The notes: a model not told the origin generated them from the sequence alone. Positions 48,316 to 59,564 are shown, numbered from the stretch's first letter. The stretch: DNA of 64,000 nucleotides from Haematobia irritans (GCF_050003625.1 NC_134398.1:62008891-62072890), one strand, 5' to 3'. Program-made: numbers and translations.

Positions 48316-49318
48316 CAAGTAAGGAAAGTCAAACTGTGGGGATTTTACAAGAACACATTGCTTAAATGTTGATTGGTGTGAAATTGTGAACTACGGTGGT
48401 CATATGTGGTTGATTTATTTACCGTAGTATGCATGTCGGGCGAAAGGTATGCATGGGAGATATACCTAAATGTGAACCGATTTTAACCAAATTCGGCATG
48501 CATAGTACACTGAAAAAATATTGACCTAATAATGAAGACTATGCAACATAAATTTTAGGAACAGAAATTTACCTAAAGTTAAGGACAAAATTCTTTAAAA
48601 TAATGACATTTTAATTAAATTAAAGTTTATAATCCTTGCTTCAAAATTTTTTTTTTATTAAATTTAGGACACAAATCTTGAAATTTTCTGTCTCTCTGCT
48701 GAAGTTGAAAGGTTAATTTTCCTTAAAATAAAGAAAAGCATTTTTAATTTAAAGAAATCGTCTTTAACTCAACTGACATATTGCATTTTTAAATTTAAGA
48801 TAAAATCGCTCCAAATATAGGCTAAGACTTATTTTAAGGATTTGCATCTTTGGTTTAAAGTTTTTTTAACATTAAGAAAACTGTTTTTACTTTGAAGTAC
48901 CTGTCATAATTTGGATTTTAAATTGGAATTTGTTTGTACATAAATACCTTTATTAATATATCGCAAAAAGAGGATAAAAATTCGATGAATGAGATCTGTA
49001 TCTAATTTTAATTTTATTTATCCTAGATTTAAAGCCAGGGAGGTCCGTCAAAGATGTCTTTATTTTAAAGAAGCCGCATCTTTGGATCGGAATCAATACC
49101 AAAATCCTTAAGGGAAGGTCAAAATCTTTGGATCCAAGTAAACAAAAGACATAATTGTGTCAAATTTGAAGTCGATTGGAGTAAAAGTGCGACCTAGACA
49201 TTGATCATAAAAATGTGTTCACAGACAGACGGAGGAACGGACATGGCTCATCTCCTACTAGGTGTAGCAAACATATTCACTAAACATATTCATATTCCAC
49301 AGTGTGGCGCAGGGTATA
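48316..49318 (-). mobile_element. Family B Helentron-like element, reverse, with nested TIR element
   Basis: The tail end CAAGTAAGGAAAGTC (complement of CTTTCCTTACTTG) is at 48316, and the head ATTCCACAGTGTGGCGCAGG followed by GTATA is near 49318, with ACAGACAGACGGAGGAACGG inside. A CACTGAAAAAATATTG-family element (48508-49140) is inserted after a TA. Both termini are present, so this is a short but complete derivative. Confidence 0.6.
48508..49140 (+). mobile_element. CACTGAAAAAATATTG-family element (copy 5)
   Basis: It starts CACTGAAAAAATATTGACC directly after TA and runs to CTTTGGATCCAAGTAA. It contains the T run followed by ATTAAATTTAGGACACAAAT that, in the sister copy, is the target of the Helentron-like insertion at 53897; here the site is empty. 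Confidence 0.75.
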
Positions 49319-49429
49319 AATATATAGATCTAATATGAAAGTTTATGCAACTTAAATAATAGGACATGCAATATACACCATATTAAGGACAAATTTTAAA
49401 TTTCTAATGAAATTATTATAGATATAAAC

Positions 49430-50107
49430 TAGAGGTCTGCACAATTCCATTTGTAAATGTAGAGTACACGTGTACTTGCTACATGAGTACATCTATTTGA
49501 GAGAGTCGCAAAACACTTGGTACACATTTTGATGAACACCAAAAGCCACGAGTAACTTCTTGTTGCTACTCTGATGTCTTCACTACCAACAAACACATAT
49601 TCCTCTTTCTATCTTATTGAAGTGTACTCAGAGTGATCACGTCGAGTATGTTGCGAGAACAAATCTTCATAGAGTACTCCATGTACCACGTGCAGTTTCA
49701 GAAATACAAGAAAACAGTTACTCTCCATAATATATGTTTTCGGATTGATATAAAGAACGACAAACGTTAAGGTAAGTGTGTGACATACATACATATAAAA
49801 TATGTGACATACATACATATCTATGATTAATAATAATGGAAAGTTTTGCTTCGCACATAACTGAGAAATACTTGTAGTACCACGTGAAGTGAAGAGAATA
49901 CATGTTGTACTTTTTCTCAAGAACTTACATTTTTATTGTTCCTTTTTTTCGGAACACATATTGTTTCGGATAAGTACTTGGTGGTATTTGACAAGCAAGT
50001 GTTCTCTTCACTTCACTACTTGCGCTCTGAGAGAAAGACAGTGTATGTACTATATTCGACAGCGAATTGCATACATGTAGTGAAAAGTTATTCGATGCAG
50101 ACCTCTA
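49430..50107. mobile_element. hAT MITE, TIR TAGAGGTCTGCA, 8-bp TSD ATATAAAC
   Basis: The 12-bp perfect inverted termini TAGAGGTCTGCA and TGCAGACCTCTA are flanked by an exact 8-bp duplication ATATAAAC (49422-49429, 50108-50115). The interior is rich in GAGTAC/GTACTC motifs such as GAGTACACGTGTACTTGC in both orientations. Frames up to 103 codons have no transposase signature. Confidence 0.92.
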
Positions 50108-50164
50108 ATATAAACTTCATAATTTTTTTTTAATATTTTAAGAAATTTGGCACAAATTTCAAAA

Positions 50165-50395
50165 AGACTAACTCAAAAAATACTCTTTTTTAGCTTTCCC
50201 TTCTAATTACATCTTCCCTCACAACTTTCTCACTTCCACGAGACTAATTTAGTTCTTAGCACATTTTTCTGTAACACAAACAATGTGAAGAAATTACCAG
50301 AATTTATATTTATTTTAAATTTTACCTTTCATCTGGACGGAGAATCGATTCGCGGACCATACAATTTGTAATTCACTGCGTTACGTAGCTGTTAT
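50165..50395 (-). repeat. Half of a dual tRNA-like element (module and one arm)
   Basis: The arm and one minus-strand module (50323-50395; TACGTAACGCAGTG with a damaged A-box, and AATCGATTC at the B-box) stop at TAACAG-complement, exactly where the conserved core would begin. The second module is absent. Confidence 0.65.
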
Positions 50396-50580
50396 TAGGT
50401 CTGTTCGGGTTCTGTTTCAGTAAAAAAATATTCATAAAAAACCTAGCAGAAGAGCAAGAGTGTATTTTACTCTCTTTTCTTAAAATGGCTGAAAAGTACG
50501 CGCACGGCATCCAGTAACTATTTGCACATTCAAAATTTAAGCTTCTAAAATATTAAAAACAAAAAACAAATCCAGTTTTT

Positions 50581-51818
50581 GTATACCCTCCACCATAAGA
50601 TGGGGGTATATTAACTTTGTCATTCCGTTTGTAACACATCGAAATATTGCTCTAAGACCCAATAAGGTATATATATTCTGGGTCGTGGTGCAATTCTGAG
50701 TCGATCTAAGCATGTCCGTCCGTCCGTCTGTTGATATTACGCTAACTTCCGAACGGAACAAGCTATCGACTTAAAACTTGGCACAAGTAGTTGTTGTTGG
50801 TGTAGGTCGGATGGTATTGAAATCGGACCACTTTTACGTATAGCCCCCATATAAACCGACGCTCAGATTTGGCTTGCGTAGCCTCTTGGAGAAGCAAAAT
50901 TCATCCCATCCGGTTGAAATTTGGTACATGGTGTTAGTATATGGTCTCTCACAACCTTGCAAAAATTGGTCCAAATCGGTCCATTAATATATATAGCCCC
51001 CATATAAACCGATCCCCAGATTTGGCTTGCGGAGCCTCTAAGCGAAGCAAATTTCATCCGATCCGGCTGAAATTCGGTACATAGTGCTAGAATATGGTCT
51101 TTAACAAACATCCAAAAATTGGTCCACATCGGGCCATAACTATATATAGCCCCCATATAATCCGATCCCCAGATTTGGCTTGCGGAGCCTCTAAGAGAAG
51201 CAAATTTCATCCGATCCGGCTGAAATTTGGTACATAGTGCTAGTATATGGTCTTTAACAAACATGCAAAAATTGGTCCATATCGGTCCATAGTTATATAT
51301 AGCCCCCATATACACCGTTCCACAAATTTGATCTCCGGAGCCTCTTGGAGAAGCAAAATTCATCCGATCCGGTTGAAATTTGGAACGTGGTGTTAGTATA
51401 TGACTGCTAATAATCATGCCAAAATTGGTCCATATCGGTATATAGTTATATATAGCCGATCCCCCAATCACACAAAAATTGGTCTATATCGGTTCATATT
51501 CATGGTTGCTACTCGATCCAAAAATAATCTACCAAAATTTTATTTCTATAGAAAATTTTGTCAAAATTTTATTTCTATAGAAAATTTTGTTAAAATTTTA
51601 TTTCAAAGAAAATTTTGTCCAAATTATAGAAAATGTTGTCAAAATTGTATTTTGTCAAAATTTTATGTTAAGATACCTTGCCATCGGCAAGTGATACCGC
51701 AACCCAAGTTATTCGATTGTGGATGACAGTCTTCAGTAACATAGAAGTTTCTACGCAATCCATGGTGTAGGGTACATAAGCTTCGGCCTGGCCGAACTTA
51801 CGGCCGTATATACTTGTT
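50581..51818 (+). mobile_element. Helentron-like element, short complete copy
   Basis: The head TATACCCTCCACCATAAGAT with GGGGGTAT is followed by CCGT units at 50716-50731, four ~155-bp units, four ~33-bp units (51530-51665) and a shortened tail ending GGCCGTATATACTTG at 51818. It is inserted beside T runs (CCAGTTTTTG on the left, TTTTTACTTC on the right). At 1.24 kb it is the smallest copy with both ends, so the internal repeats vary freely in number. Confidence 0.82.
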
Positions 51819-51830
51819 TTTACTTCTAAT

Positions 51831-52482
51831 TGTAGTTAGGTAACATGTCCATTGTATTTAAAATTAAGTAATTCGAAATGGGTATTATTGGAATTCGGAA
51901 TGGGTATGGAAATTTTATTTGTCTAAGGTCAACTTGTATTTAATAATTCAGAAAACAATTTTCAAAATGAAATAAATGGTATTTAAGTATGTTGTAGTTA
52001 GGTAACATGTCCATTGTATTTAAAATAAAGTATTTCGAAATGGGTATTACATGAAAGGAAATTTTATTTGTCTATGATCAACTTGTATTTAATAATTCAG
52101 AAAACAATTTTCAAAGTTAATTAAATGGTCTTTAAATATGTTGTCTTTTTGCATCCTGACAACAAAGCAAAATAGTAATTCAAAAATAGAAGGTGTCATT
52201 TGAACACTATATTTCAAAGATCATGTTTACTTGAAACATCTGAAAATCTGAAAAGTGCAGTTTTCATTAACACGTTTTGAAATGTTAAAGAAAGAAGCAG
52301 AAACAACAAATAACTTCAAATTTGTTTCATTAGTACAAGTACGTGAAACCTAAAATTTAAAAACTAAGTGTGTCTTAAACGTATCCTTACTTTAATTCTC
52401 CGCTTCTTTGGCTCGAAATCAAAACCTGAATCATTAGTGTAAAGACAAACTCTTTGGAACCGAGAAAGCTTTTTTTCTAGTG
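51831..52482 (+). mobile_element. CACTGAAAAAATATTG-family element (copy 6) with internal duplication
   Basis: The left end is missing. TGTAGTTAGGTAACATGTCC is repeated at 51831 and 51993, a 162-bp tandem duplication. The right end CTTTTTTTCTAGTG is followed by TA. Confidence 0.7.
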
Positions 52483-53620
52483 TATAACTAGACAAATTAA
52501 GAAAAAAAGTTATGTTTGTTTAAATTAGTGTTAATTAAATTGTTTGCACATCCTGTAGGTGACATTAACCTTTGTCTTAAAACCTCTTTCTTCCAACGAA
52601 AAAGAAATAGTGAACTATGTTCATTTGCCATATTATTCGGTATTTTAAGCATATTTGGTAACATTTCCTAGTGGTCCTTTTATATTAACAAGCCATTCTA
52701 CTCATTTTCTTCCCAATTTCATTGAGGTAGAAGTAAATGGACAGTTTTTGTCATTTTACATTTTTAATGTTTCCATTTCGTCCAACAACAATAAATACAT
52801 AAAAGGACAAATTAAAATAAAAATAAAACAGCACGACGAAAAAACATATAGCCCAACAAAGAAAATCATGCAAAAGTTGGCAACTTGATGCATAAAAGTT
52901 AATGTTAACAAAATGTCAGCATAGCAATTGGAGAGTAAAACATTTCTTTATATCCACCCTCTCATTGGACTACTACTACAGCCATAAGCAAGTAAAACAA
53001 CCAACTGAACTATCTACAACCAAGCGCCATGGTGTTAAAGTTCAATCGAAAGGGGATAGGCCCAATCCAAGGGCAGGTGAATGCACAACTGATAATACAT
53101 GCTATGGACGCGGTAGTGTTGTTTTTTCGGCTATTTATTCTGTGCTGCGAAGGCTCTACTGGTCCCACAAAAAGGTAATACCCAATGCATACACTGCCCG
53201 GATTTACATTTATTCGAAAAAATATTAAAAATACAGAATGAGAGAGAGAGAGAGAGAGAGAGAAGTGGACAACGAAATAGGCATCGCCATTGAACACCAT
53301 GTGTCCATAAATTATAGCCTTTAAAGCCATTTTCATATTGGTGGGTAGTTGGTGAATACTACCAAGTTGTATACTATAAGTCAACCTATGGGTGAATCAT
53401 GTTCGAATCGGCTCTTATATTCATTGCTTTTGAGGAATTGGATAAAAACAAAAAATTCTTTTTAGTGTCATCATCATTCAGTTCAAACAAGGAAGAATTG
53501 CGCTAATTGTGACTGACGGGCGAACTTGCGCTATGAAAACTGTACACATTTAATTAAAATTAGCATATTTTATCTCTGAAACTTATATTTAACATCAGTA
53601 TATTATTTCCAAAAAGCTTT
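52483..53620. other. No confident gene; unique DNA with (GA)n
   Basis: Two frames (52655-52888 and 52902-53228) are open on the plus strand, the second with a slightly higher GC stretch at 53010-53200. Neither has a domain, and the GC stretch could equally be untranslated exon or chance. (GA)n lies at 53238-53263. Confidence 0.35.
53238..53263. repeat. (GA)n microsatellite
   Basis: About 12 GA units. Confidence 0.93.
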
Positions 53621-53629
53621 CTATAATTG

Positions 53630-53763
53630 ATCGATTTCGGTCCATAATTTTATATAACCTCAATATAAACCGATCTTCAGATTTGACTTCCGGAAACTTT
53701 TGGAAGAGTAAATTTCATCCGATACGGTACATAATGGTAGTATATTCTTTCTAATAACCACAC
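53630..53763 (+). repeat. Old Helentron-like ~155-bp unit, left part of nest
   Basis: ATTTCGGTCCATAATTTTAT onward is a diverged unit that stops at the TIR element 53764; matching unit sequence resumes at 58031-58160. Confidence 0.7.
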
Positions 53764-53896
53764 ACAAAAAATATTATACCGATTACGCAAACTAAATTGT
53801 AGGATGCGCAAAATACAAAATATTAAGAACAAATTTATTTAAAATAATGAAATTTTAATTAAAATAAAGTTTACAATATTTCATTCAAGATTTTTA

Positions 53897-56800
53897 TACC
53901 CTCCACCATAGGATGGGGGTATATTAACTTTGTCATTCCGTTTGTAACACATCGAAATATTGCTCTAAGACCCCATAAAGTATATATATTCTGGGTCGTG
54001 GTTAAATTCTGAGTCGATCTGAGCATGTCCGTCCGTCCGTCCGTCTGTTTAAATCACGCTAACTTTCGAACGAAACAAGCTATCGACTTGAAACTTGACA
54101 CAAGTAGTTGTTATTGATGTAGGTCGGATGGTATTGAAAATGGGCCATATCAGTCCACTTTTACGTATAGCCCCCATATAAATGGACCCCCAAATTTGGC
54201 TTGAGATTGATCTAAGAGAAGCAAATTTCATCCGATCCGGCTGAAATTTGATACAAGGTGTTAGTATATGGTCTCTAACAACCACGCAAAAATTGGTCCA
54301 TATCGGTCCACTTTTACGTATAGCCCCCATATAAACGGACTCCCAAATTTGGCTTGCGATTGCTCTAAGAGAAGCAAATTTCATCCGATACGGTTGAAAT
54401 TTGGTACACGATGTTAGTATATGGTGTCTCACAACCATGCAAAAATCGGTCCATATCGGTCCACTTTTACGTATAGCCCCCATATAAACGGACCCCCAAA
54501 TTTGACTTGCGATGGCTCTAAGAGAAGCAAATTTCATCCGATCCGGCTGAAATTTGGTACATGGTGTTAGTAAATGGTCTCCAACCACCATGCAAAAATT
54601 GGTCCACATCGGTCCATAATTATATATAGCCCCCATATAAACAGATCCCCCGATTTGGCTTGCGGAGCCTCTAAGAGAAGCGAATTTCATCCGATTCGGC
54701 TGAAATTCGGTACATGGTGTTGGTATATGTTCTCCAGCGTTGCCAATTTAGCTTTTTTCCCGCTAGATTTGGCTTTTTTTGAAGACGTTTAGCGGGGAAA
54801 AAATGCATTTAGCTTTTAGCTTTTTTTCTGGCTTTTTTTCATGACCTTTTTAGCTATTTTTGGCTTTTTTTATTTTCGACATTATATTTTGCTCAAGTCT
54901 TACCAAATAATGGATGGAAAAGATCCAAGGAATTGATTGCAAATAATTTTATATTTCTAAATTAATTAATTAAAAAAAGTAACCGTGAAAACAAGCTGGT
55001 TTTCAGCTTGAAAACTTAACATAGTACTCAGCTTTATTTTAAAATCGTATACATAAAATAATTTCTACCTAAATTCGAGCCTGAATTTGGAAATTTAAGT
55101 TGTCGTTAGCACGTTTTTAAAGCACAGTGTGTAGCTCATGAAGAAAAAGCCTAAAAAACGAATAAATTCAAATTTAACTCGGAATCAATACCAAAATCAT
55201 TAGTGTACAAAATCTTTGGAACCGAACATAGAAATAATTAAGGAAATAAAGTTTTGAATGTGGTATTATTTTTTTTAACATCAAAAAATGCAATAAAAAT
55301 TCGTAGTGATAGGATCAAAACAAATCTGCTATTTATTAATGGAATGGATTTACATTTACGAAAACTGGACAACAATAGGTTTGTATGGGAAATTTCCGAA
55401 TAAAAGATATTCAGTATAAACTTGCAAGACAGTTGGAATGGGTTTTATTCTCTTGGGTAAAATTAGGAGAAGTGTACACGTTCACGAATTTATCATTAAT
55501 TCAGTTAAAACGAAATATATTGATATTTTCTAATGCAGTTCTAAGTGACATTTAGCAATATATCGCACATTGGACTTGTTGATGTTTAACCAGCTGACAA
55601 TTGCAAGTTTACTGGGAAAAATGTGTTTTCTAGGAAATATAAACGAAGGACTTTCAGTAAGCATTTGTGATAGTAATCAAAATGTATCGAGTACGCCAAC
55701 AGAGCTAATATGACTTAGATTTTCTTACAGTCTCACAGAAATGGAATTAAAATGAACACAATTGAAATAATATGCATTTTAAGTGAAGTAAAGCCTTTAA
55801 GTTTGTTAAATTTCAATCAAAAATGTGACTTTTGATACAAACAAATTTAGCTTTTTTTCTAGCTATTTTTTAACATTTTTTAGCTTTTTTTGGCTAGTTT
55901 TTTGGACAAATCTAGCGGTTTTTGGTGAAACAATTCTGGCAACGCTGATGTTCTCTAATGACCATGCAAAAATTGGTCCACATCGACCCATAATTATATA
56001 TAGCCCCCATATAAGCCTATCCCCAGATTTGACCTTTGGAGCCTCTTAGAGGAGCAAAATTCATCCGATCCGGTTGAAATTTGGTACATGGTGTTAGTAT
56101 ATGGTCTCTAACAACCATGCAAGAATTGGTCTATATCGTCCCTAATTATATATAGCCCCCATATAAATCGATCCCCACATTTGACCTTCGGAGCCTTTTG
56201 GAGGAGCAAAATTCATCCGATCCAGTTGAAATTTGGAACATGGTGTTAGAATGTGGTCTCTAACAAACACGCAATTGGTCCATATCGGTCCATAATTATA
56301 TATAGCCCCCATATAAACCGTTCCCCAGATTTGATCTCCGGAGCCTCTTGGAGGAGCAAAATTCATCAGATCAAGTTGAAATTTGCAACGTGGTGTTAGT
56401 ATAAGGCCGCTAATAACCATGCCAAAATATGTCCATATCGGTCTATAGTTATATATAGCCGATCCCCAATCACACAAAAATTGGTCCATATCGGTTCATA
56501 ATCATGGTTGCCACTCGAACCAAAAATAATCTACCAAAATTTTATTTTTATAGAAAACATTGTCAAAATGTTATTTCTATAGAAAATTTTGTCAAAATTT
56601 TATTTCTATAAAAAATTTTGACAAAATTTTATAGCTATAGAAAATTTTGTCAAAATTTTATTTCTATAGAAATTTTTTCCAAATTTTATTTCAAAATTGT
56701 ACTTCTATAGAAAATGTTGTCAAAATTTTATTGTGTCAAAATTTTATTTTTATAGAAACTTAATTATATACGTATTTAATCAGCCTTTTTTAGTTTAATA

Positions 56801-56950
56801 TATACCACGTATGGACTATGTGGTATATATTTTGGTGTTAGGAAGTTTTAAGATACCTTGCCATCGGCTTCAGTAGAAGTTTCTACGCAATCCATGGTGG
56901 AGGGTACATAAGCTTCGGCCTGGCCGAACTTACGGCCGTATATACTTGTT
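53897..56950 (+). mobile_element. Helentron-like element, complete, hAT insertion inside
   Basis: The head ATACCCTCCACCATAGGATG with GGGGGTAT is followed by CCGT units (54027-54047), ~155-bp units on both sides of a hAT element (54735-55947), ~33-bp units (56530-56760) and a tail ending GGCCGTATATACTTG at 56950. Comparison with the empty site at 48650-48690 fixes both ends: it entered a run of T with no visible target duplication other than T. Confidence 0.85.
54735..55947 (-). mobile_element. Non-autonomous hAT element (second copy), TSD ATGTTCTC
   Basis: The ends CAGCGTTGCCA and TGGCAACGCTG match the first copy at 25476-27163, in the opposite orientation, with an exact 8-bp duplication ATGTTCTC (54727-54734, 55948-55955). 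Removing it restores the host tandem unit (TATATGTTCTCTAATGACC). It is 1213 bp, shorter than the first copy by internal deletion. Confidence 0.95.
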
Positions 56951-57004
56951 TTTTATTAAATTTAGGACACAAATGGAAATTTGGATATTTGCGTTCCTCT
57001 GCTA

Positions 57005-57592
57005 CCCAGCAAAAACTCCAATTACCAGGTATGAGTACAAGTATGTCTGCTCCAAATTGGTAACAACTTCCTCGTACATATATCAGTAGTAATACTTTTA
57101 CACGGGCATGACATTGGAGGAAAGTACTTCCGTGCAAGCATACCAGCAGTCGAAAGGTAAGCACTTCTTCGCAAGCATACCAGCTCTCCAAAAATAACAT
57201 CTGTACCATAAAGATATCCAAAAAGTGCGAACTCACCCCTGTTGTTTTGTAATCCAACACACTATACCACGCTCCACGACATGGATCTATTCAATGATGT
57301 TATTTTGTAATACAAATTATGTACTATACAACTTTAGAAAACAAAGGTATATTTTATTGGCATTTTTTCTGAAATGTAATTTGGCATTACTTATAGCTAC
57401 TTTTAACGGTGCCCACTGTAGAGCCGAACCCGGACCTCAAGATATGATTTTGATTACCGGTATTAATAGAAAGAATCACTTTTTGCATACATAGGAAAGT
57501 TATTATTAAATCCCAGGTAATACTGCAAGTAGTAACTTTTTGATTACCGGTATTACTGAAAGAATCACTAGTGCTTACCCAGTTTTTGTGGG
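57005..57592. mobile_element. 588-bp TA-flanked MITE, CCCAGCAAAAACT ends
   Basis: CCCAGCAAAAACT at the left and AGTTTTTGTGGG at the right are inverted repeats with one indel, flanked by TA at 57003-57004 and 57593-57594. The interior has repeated ACCAG and GGTATTA-type motifs. It sits in the CACTGAAAAAATATTG element. Confidence 0.75.
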
Positions 57593-58030
57593 TAAAGTCG
57601 TATGTCTTTTAACTAAGGCAAATTTTCCTTAAAGTAAAGAAATACATTTTTGATTTAAATTAACTGAAATATTTAATCTTTACATTTATGATAGCAACTC
57701 TTCAAATATAGACCAAAACTTATTTTGTGGATTTAGAAACTTTGGTTTAAAGTTTTTTGGAACTAACAAAACATTTTTTACTTTAAGTATCCGTTATAAT
57801 TTGGATTTTTAAACTGGCATTTCTTTGTACGTGAATAACCTTATTAATATATCGCGAAAAAATGATGAAAATTCGATAACTGTATCCTAATTTTAATTTT
57901 ATTGATCCTAGATTTACAGCCAAAAATGTCTTTAATTTAAAGAAGCCACGTCTTTGTCTAGGAATCAATACCCAAATGCTTAGGGGAAGGTCAAAATCTT
58001 TGTATCCAAGTAACCATTTTTTGAGAGTAT

Positions 58031-58160
58031 GCTATAATTTTCTATATCGGTTCATAATTATATATAGCCCCAATATATACCAATCCCCAAGATATGTCAT
58101 CTGGGTCCTCTTGGAGGAACACATTTCATGCGAAGCGATCAAGAACAGAAAGGGAGTTAT
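58031..58160 (+). repeat. Old Helentron-like ~155-bp unit, right part of nest
   Basis: TCTATATCGGTTCATAATTA onwards continues the unit broken at 53763, making the nest four levels deep. Confidence 0.65.
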
Positions 58161-58185
58161 ATAGGTATTTTATTTCCCCTTTTAT

Positions 58186-58745
58186 ACCCTCCGCAATAGG
58201 ATGCGGGTATACTAACTTTGTCAATCCGTTTGTAACACATGAAAATATTAACCACAGGCCTCATATATTCTGGGTCGTGGAAAAATTTTGAGTCGATTTA
58301 GCGATGCCAATCCCTCCATCCGTTAGCTTCCGAACCAAACAAGATATCGACTTGAAACTTGGCAAAACTAGTTTTTATTAATGTACGTCGGGATGGTATT
58401 GCACATGGGAGATATCCGATCACTCTTAGGTATAGACCCAAAATGAAACGCCCCCAGATTTGACTTTCAAAGACTCTTAGAAGAGCACATTTCTTCCGAT
58501 CAGGTTGAAACTTTTTACATGATGTTAGAACAGCCCTCTAACAAAAAATGCTCCATATTGATCCATAATTATATATGGTCCCTCCCTGATATCCAAAGAG
58601 TTGATTTCTGAAACCTCTCAAGGAACAAATTATATAGGCATTTAGTCTGTGTTTTATCTAAAATGACTCCATGTGGACTTAGTTATAAGGTAAAAGATTA
58701 TGTTAAGAAATAAAACTATACCTTGTCATCAGACATTTTAGATAT
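58186..58745 (+). mobile_element. Decayed Helentron-like element
   Basis: The head TATACCCTCCGCAATAGGAT with GCGGGTATAC is followed by CCATCCGTTAGCTTCC and two strongly diverged units, then an end related to 48190-48230. It is among the oldest copies. Confidence 0.6.
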
Positions 58746-58751
58746 ATACAC

Positions 58752-58804
58752 CCAGAGAAGGAATATGATCACCTTAAACATGTTTTAAGAGCAAAATGTT
58801 ATTT
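58752..58804 (+). repeat. Half copy of palindromic MITE (see 40669-40918)
   Basis: CACCCAGAGAAGGAATATGA with CACCTTAAACATGTTTTAAG and AAATGTTATTTTTG gives one ~50-bp terminus only, fused to Helentron-like sequence. Confidence 0.75.
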
Positions 58805-59205
58805 TTGGGGGCTATATATAATTATGGACCGATATGGACCAATTTTTGCGTGATTATTATTGACCATATACTAATATAATCGAATCGGTGCTCTTCCAAA
58901 AGGCTCTCGAGGTAAAGTTTGGGGATCGGTTTATATGGGGGCTATATATAATTATGGACCTATTTTAGCATGAATGTTAGACAACATATACCAACATCAC
59001 GTACCAAATTTCAACCGGATCGGATGAAATTTGCACACCCAAGAGGATCAGCATGCAAATTTTCAACACTATCAGACCTACATCAATAACAACTACTAGT
59101 GCCAAGTTTCAAGTCGATAGCTTGTTTCGTTCGGAAGTTTGCGTGATTTCAACAGACGGACGGACATAGCTAAATCGACTCAGAATTTCACCACGACCCA
59201 GAAAA
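58805..59205 (-). repeat. Helentron-like fragment, reverse
   Basis: Two ~155-bp units then AAGTCGATAGCTTGTTTCGT and ACAGACGGACGGACATAGC, ending at ACGACCCAG; head and tail are missing. It adjoins the LINE 5' end. Confidence 0.75.
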
Positions 59206-59214
59206 AAAATTAAC

Positions 59215-59564
59215 TTTTTATCCCCTCCTAAAAGTACGCATCAAAATCCAGCCCAAAGCAGTCAACCAACTTTTAATTAACAACAGTCACCCTGCATTGA
59301 ATGCAAGCTCCTAAAAGTGCGCTTTAATTTTTCTACGTTTTACATGGACTCTACTACGCAACCTAACATCTTTTTATTACTGCCTAAAGGTGTGCTACAA
59401 AATCAGCGTTATTTTCAAAGCGCAAGCTTCATACGAAAAACACCCTCCTAAAAGCCTGCATTAGTCGCATTTCTACTCAAATAATTTAATTCACCACACG
59501 TCACCTTGTGGCTGTATCACTTCTCAATATACGTTAAATACGAAATTCAATTGCGTATTGCACC
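59215..59564 (+). promoter_or_regulatory. LINE 5' UTR with four repeats of CTCCTAAAAGTRCGC
   Basis: Motifs occur at about 59225 (CTCCTAAAAGTACGC), 59308 (CTCCTAAAAGTGCGC), 59382 (GCCTAAAGGTGTGC) and 59445 (CTCCTAAAAGCCTGC). Repeated 5' UTR modules are common in LINE internal promoters; function is inferred. Confidence 0.5.

Larger units (their letters stand above)
53764..58030 (+). mobile_element. CACTGAAAAAATATTG-family element (copy 7) split by two insertions
   Basis: The pieces are 53764-53896, 56951-57002 and 57595-58030. Joined, they are collinear with copy 5 (48508-49140), including AATTTAGGACACAAAT after the first break and CTTTG(G/T)ATCCAAGTAA at the end. The insertions are a Helentron-like element (53897-56950) and a TA MITE (57005-57592). 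Confidence 0.75.

Noticed and set aside
52902..53228. 108-codon frame as a gene
   Set aside because: No recognisable domain, uneven composition, and a microsatellite directly after; possible UTR or chance.
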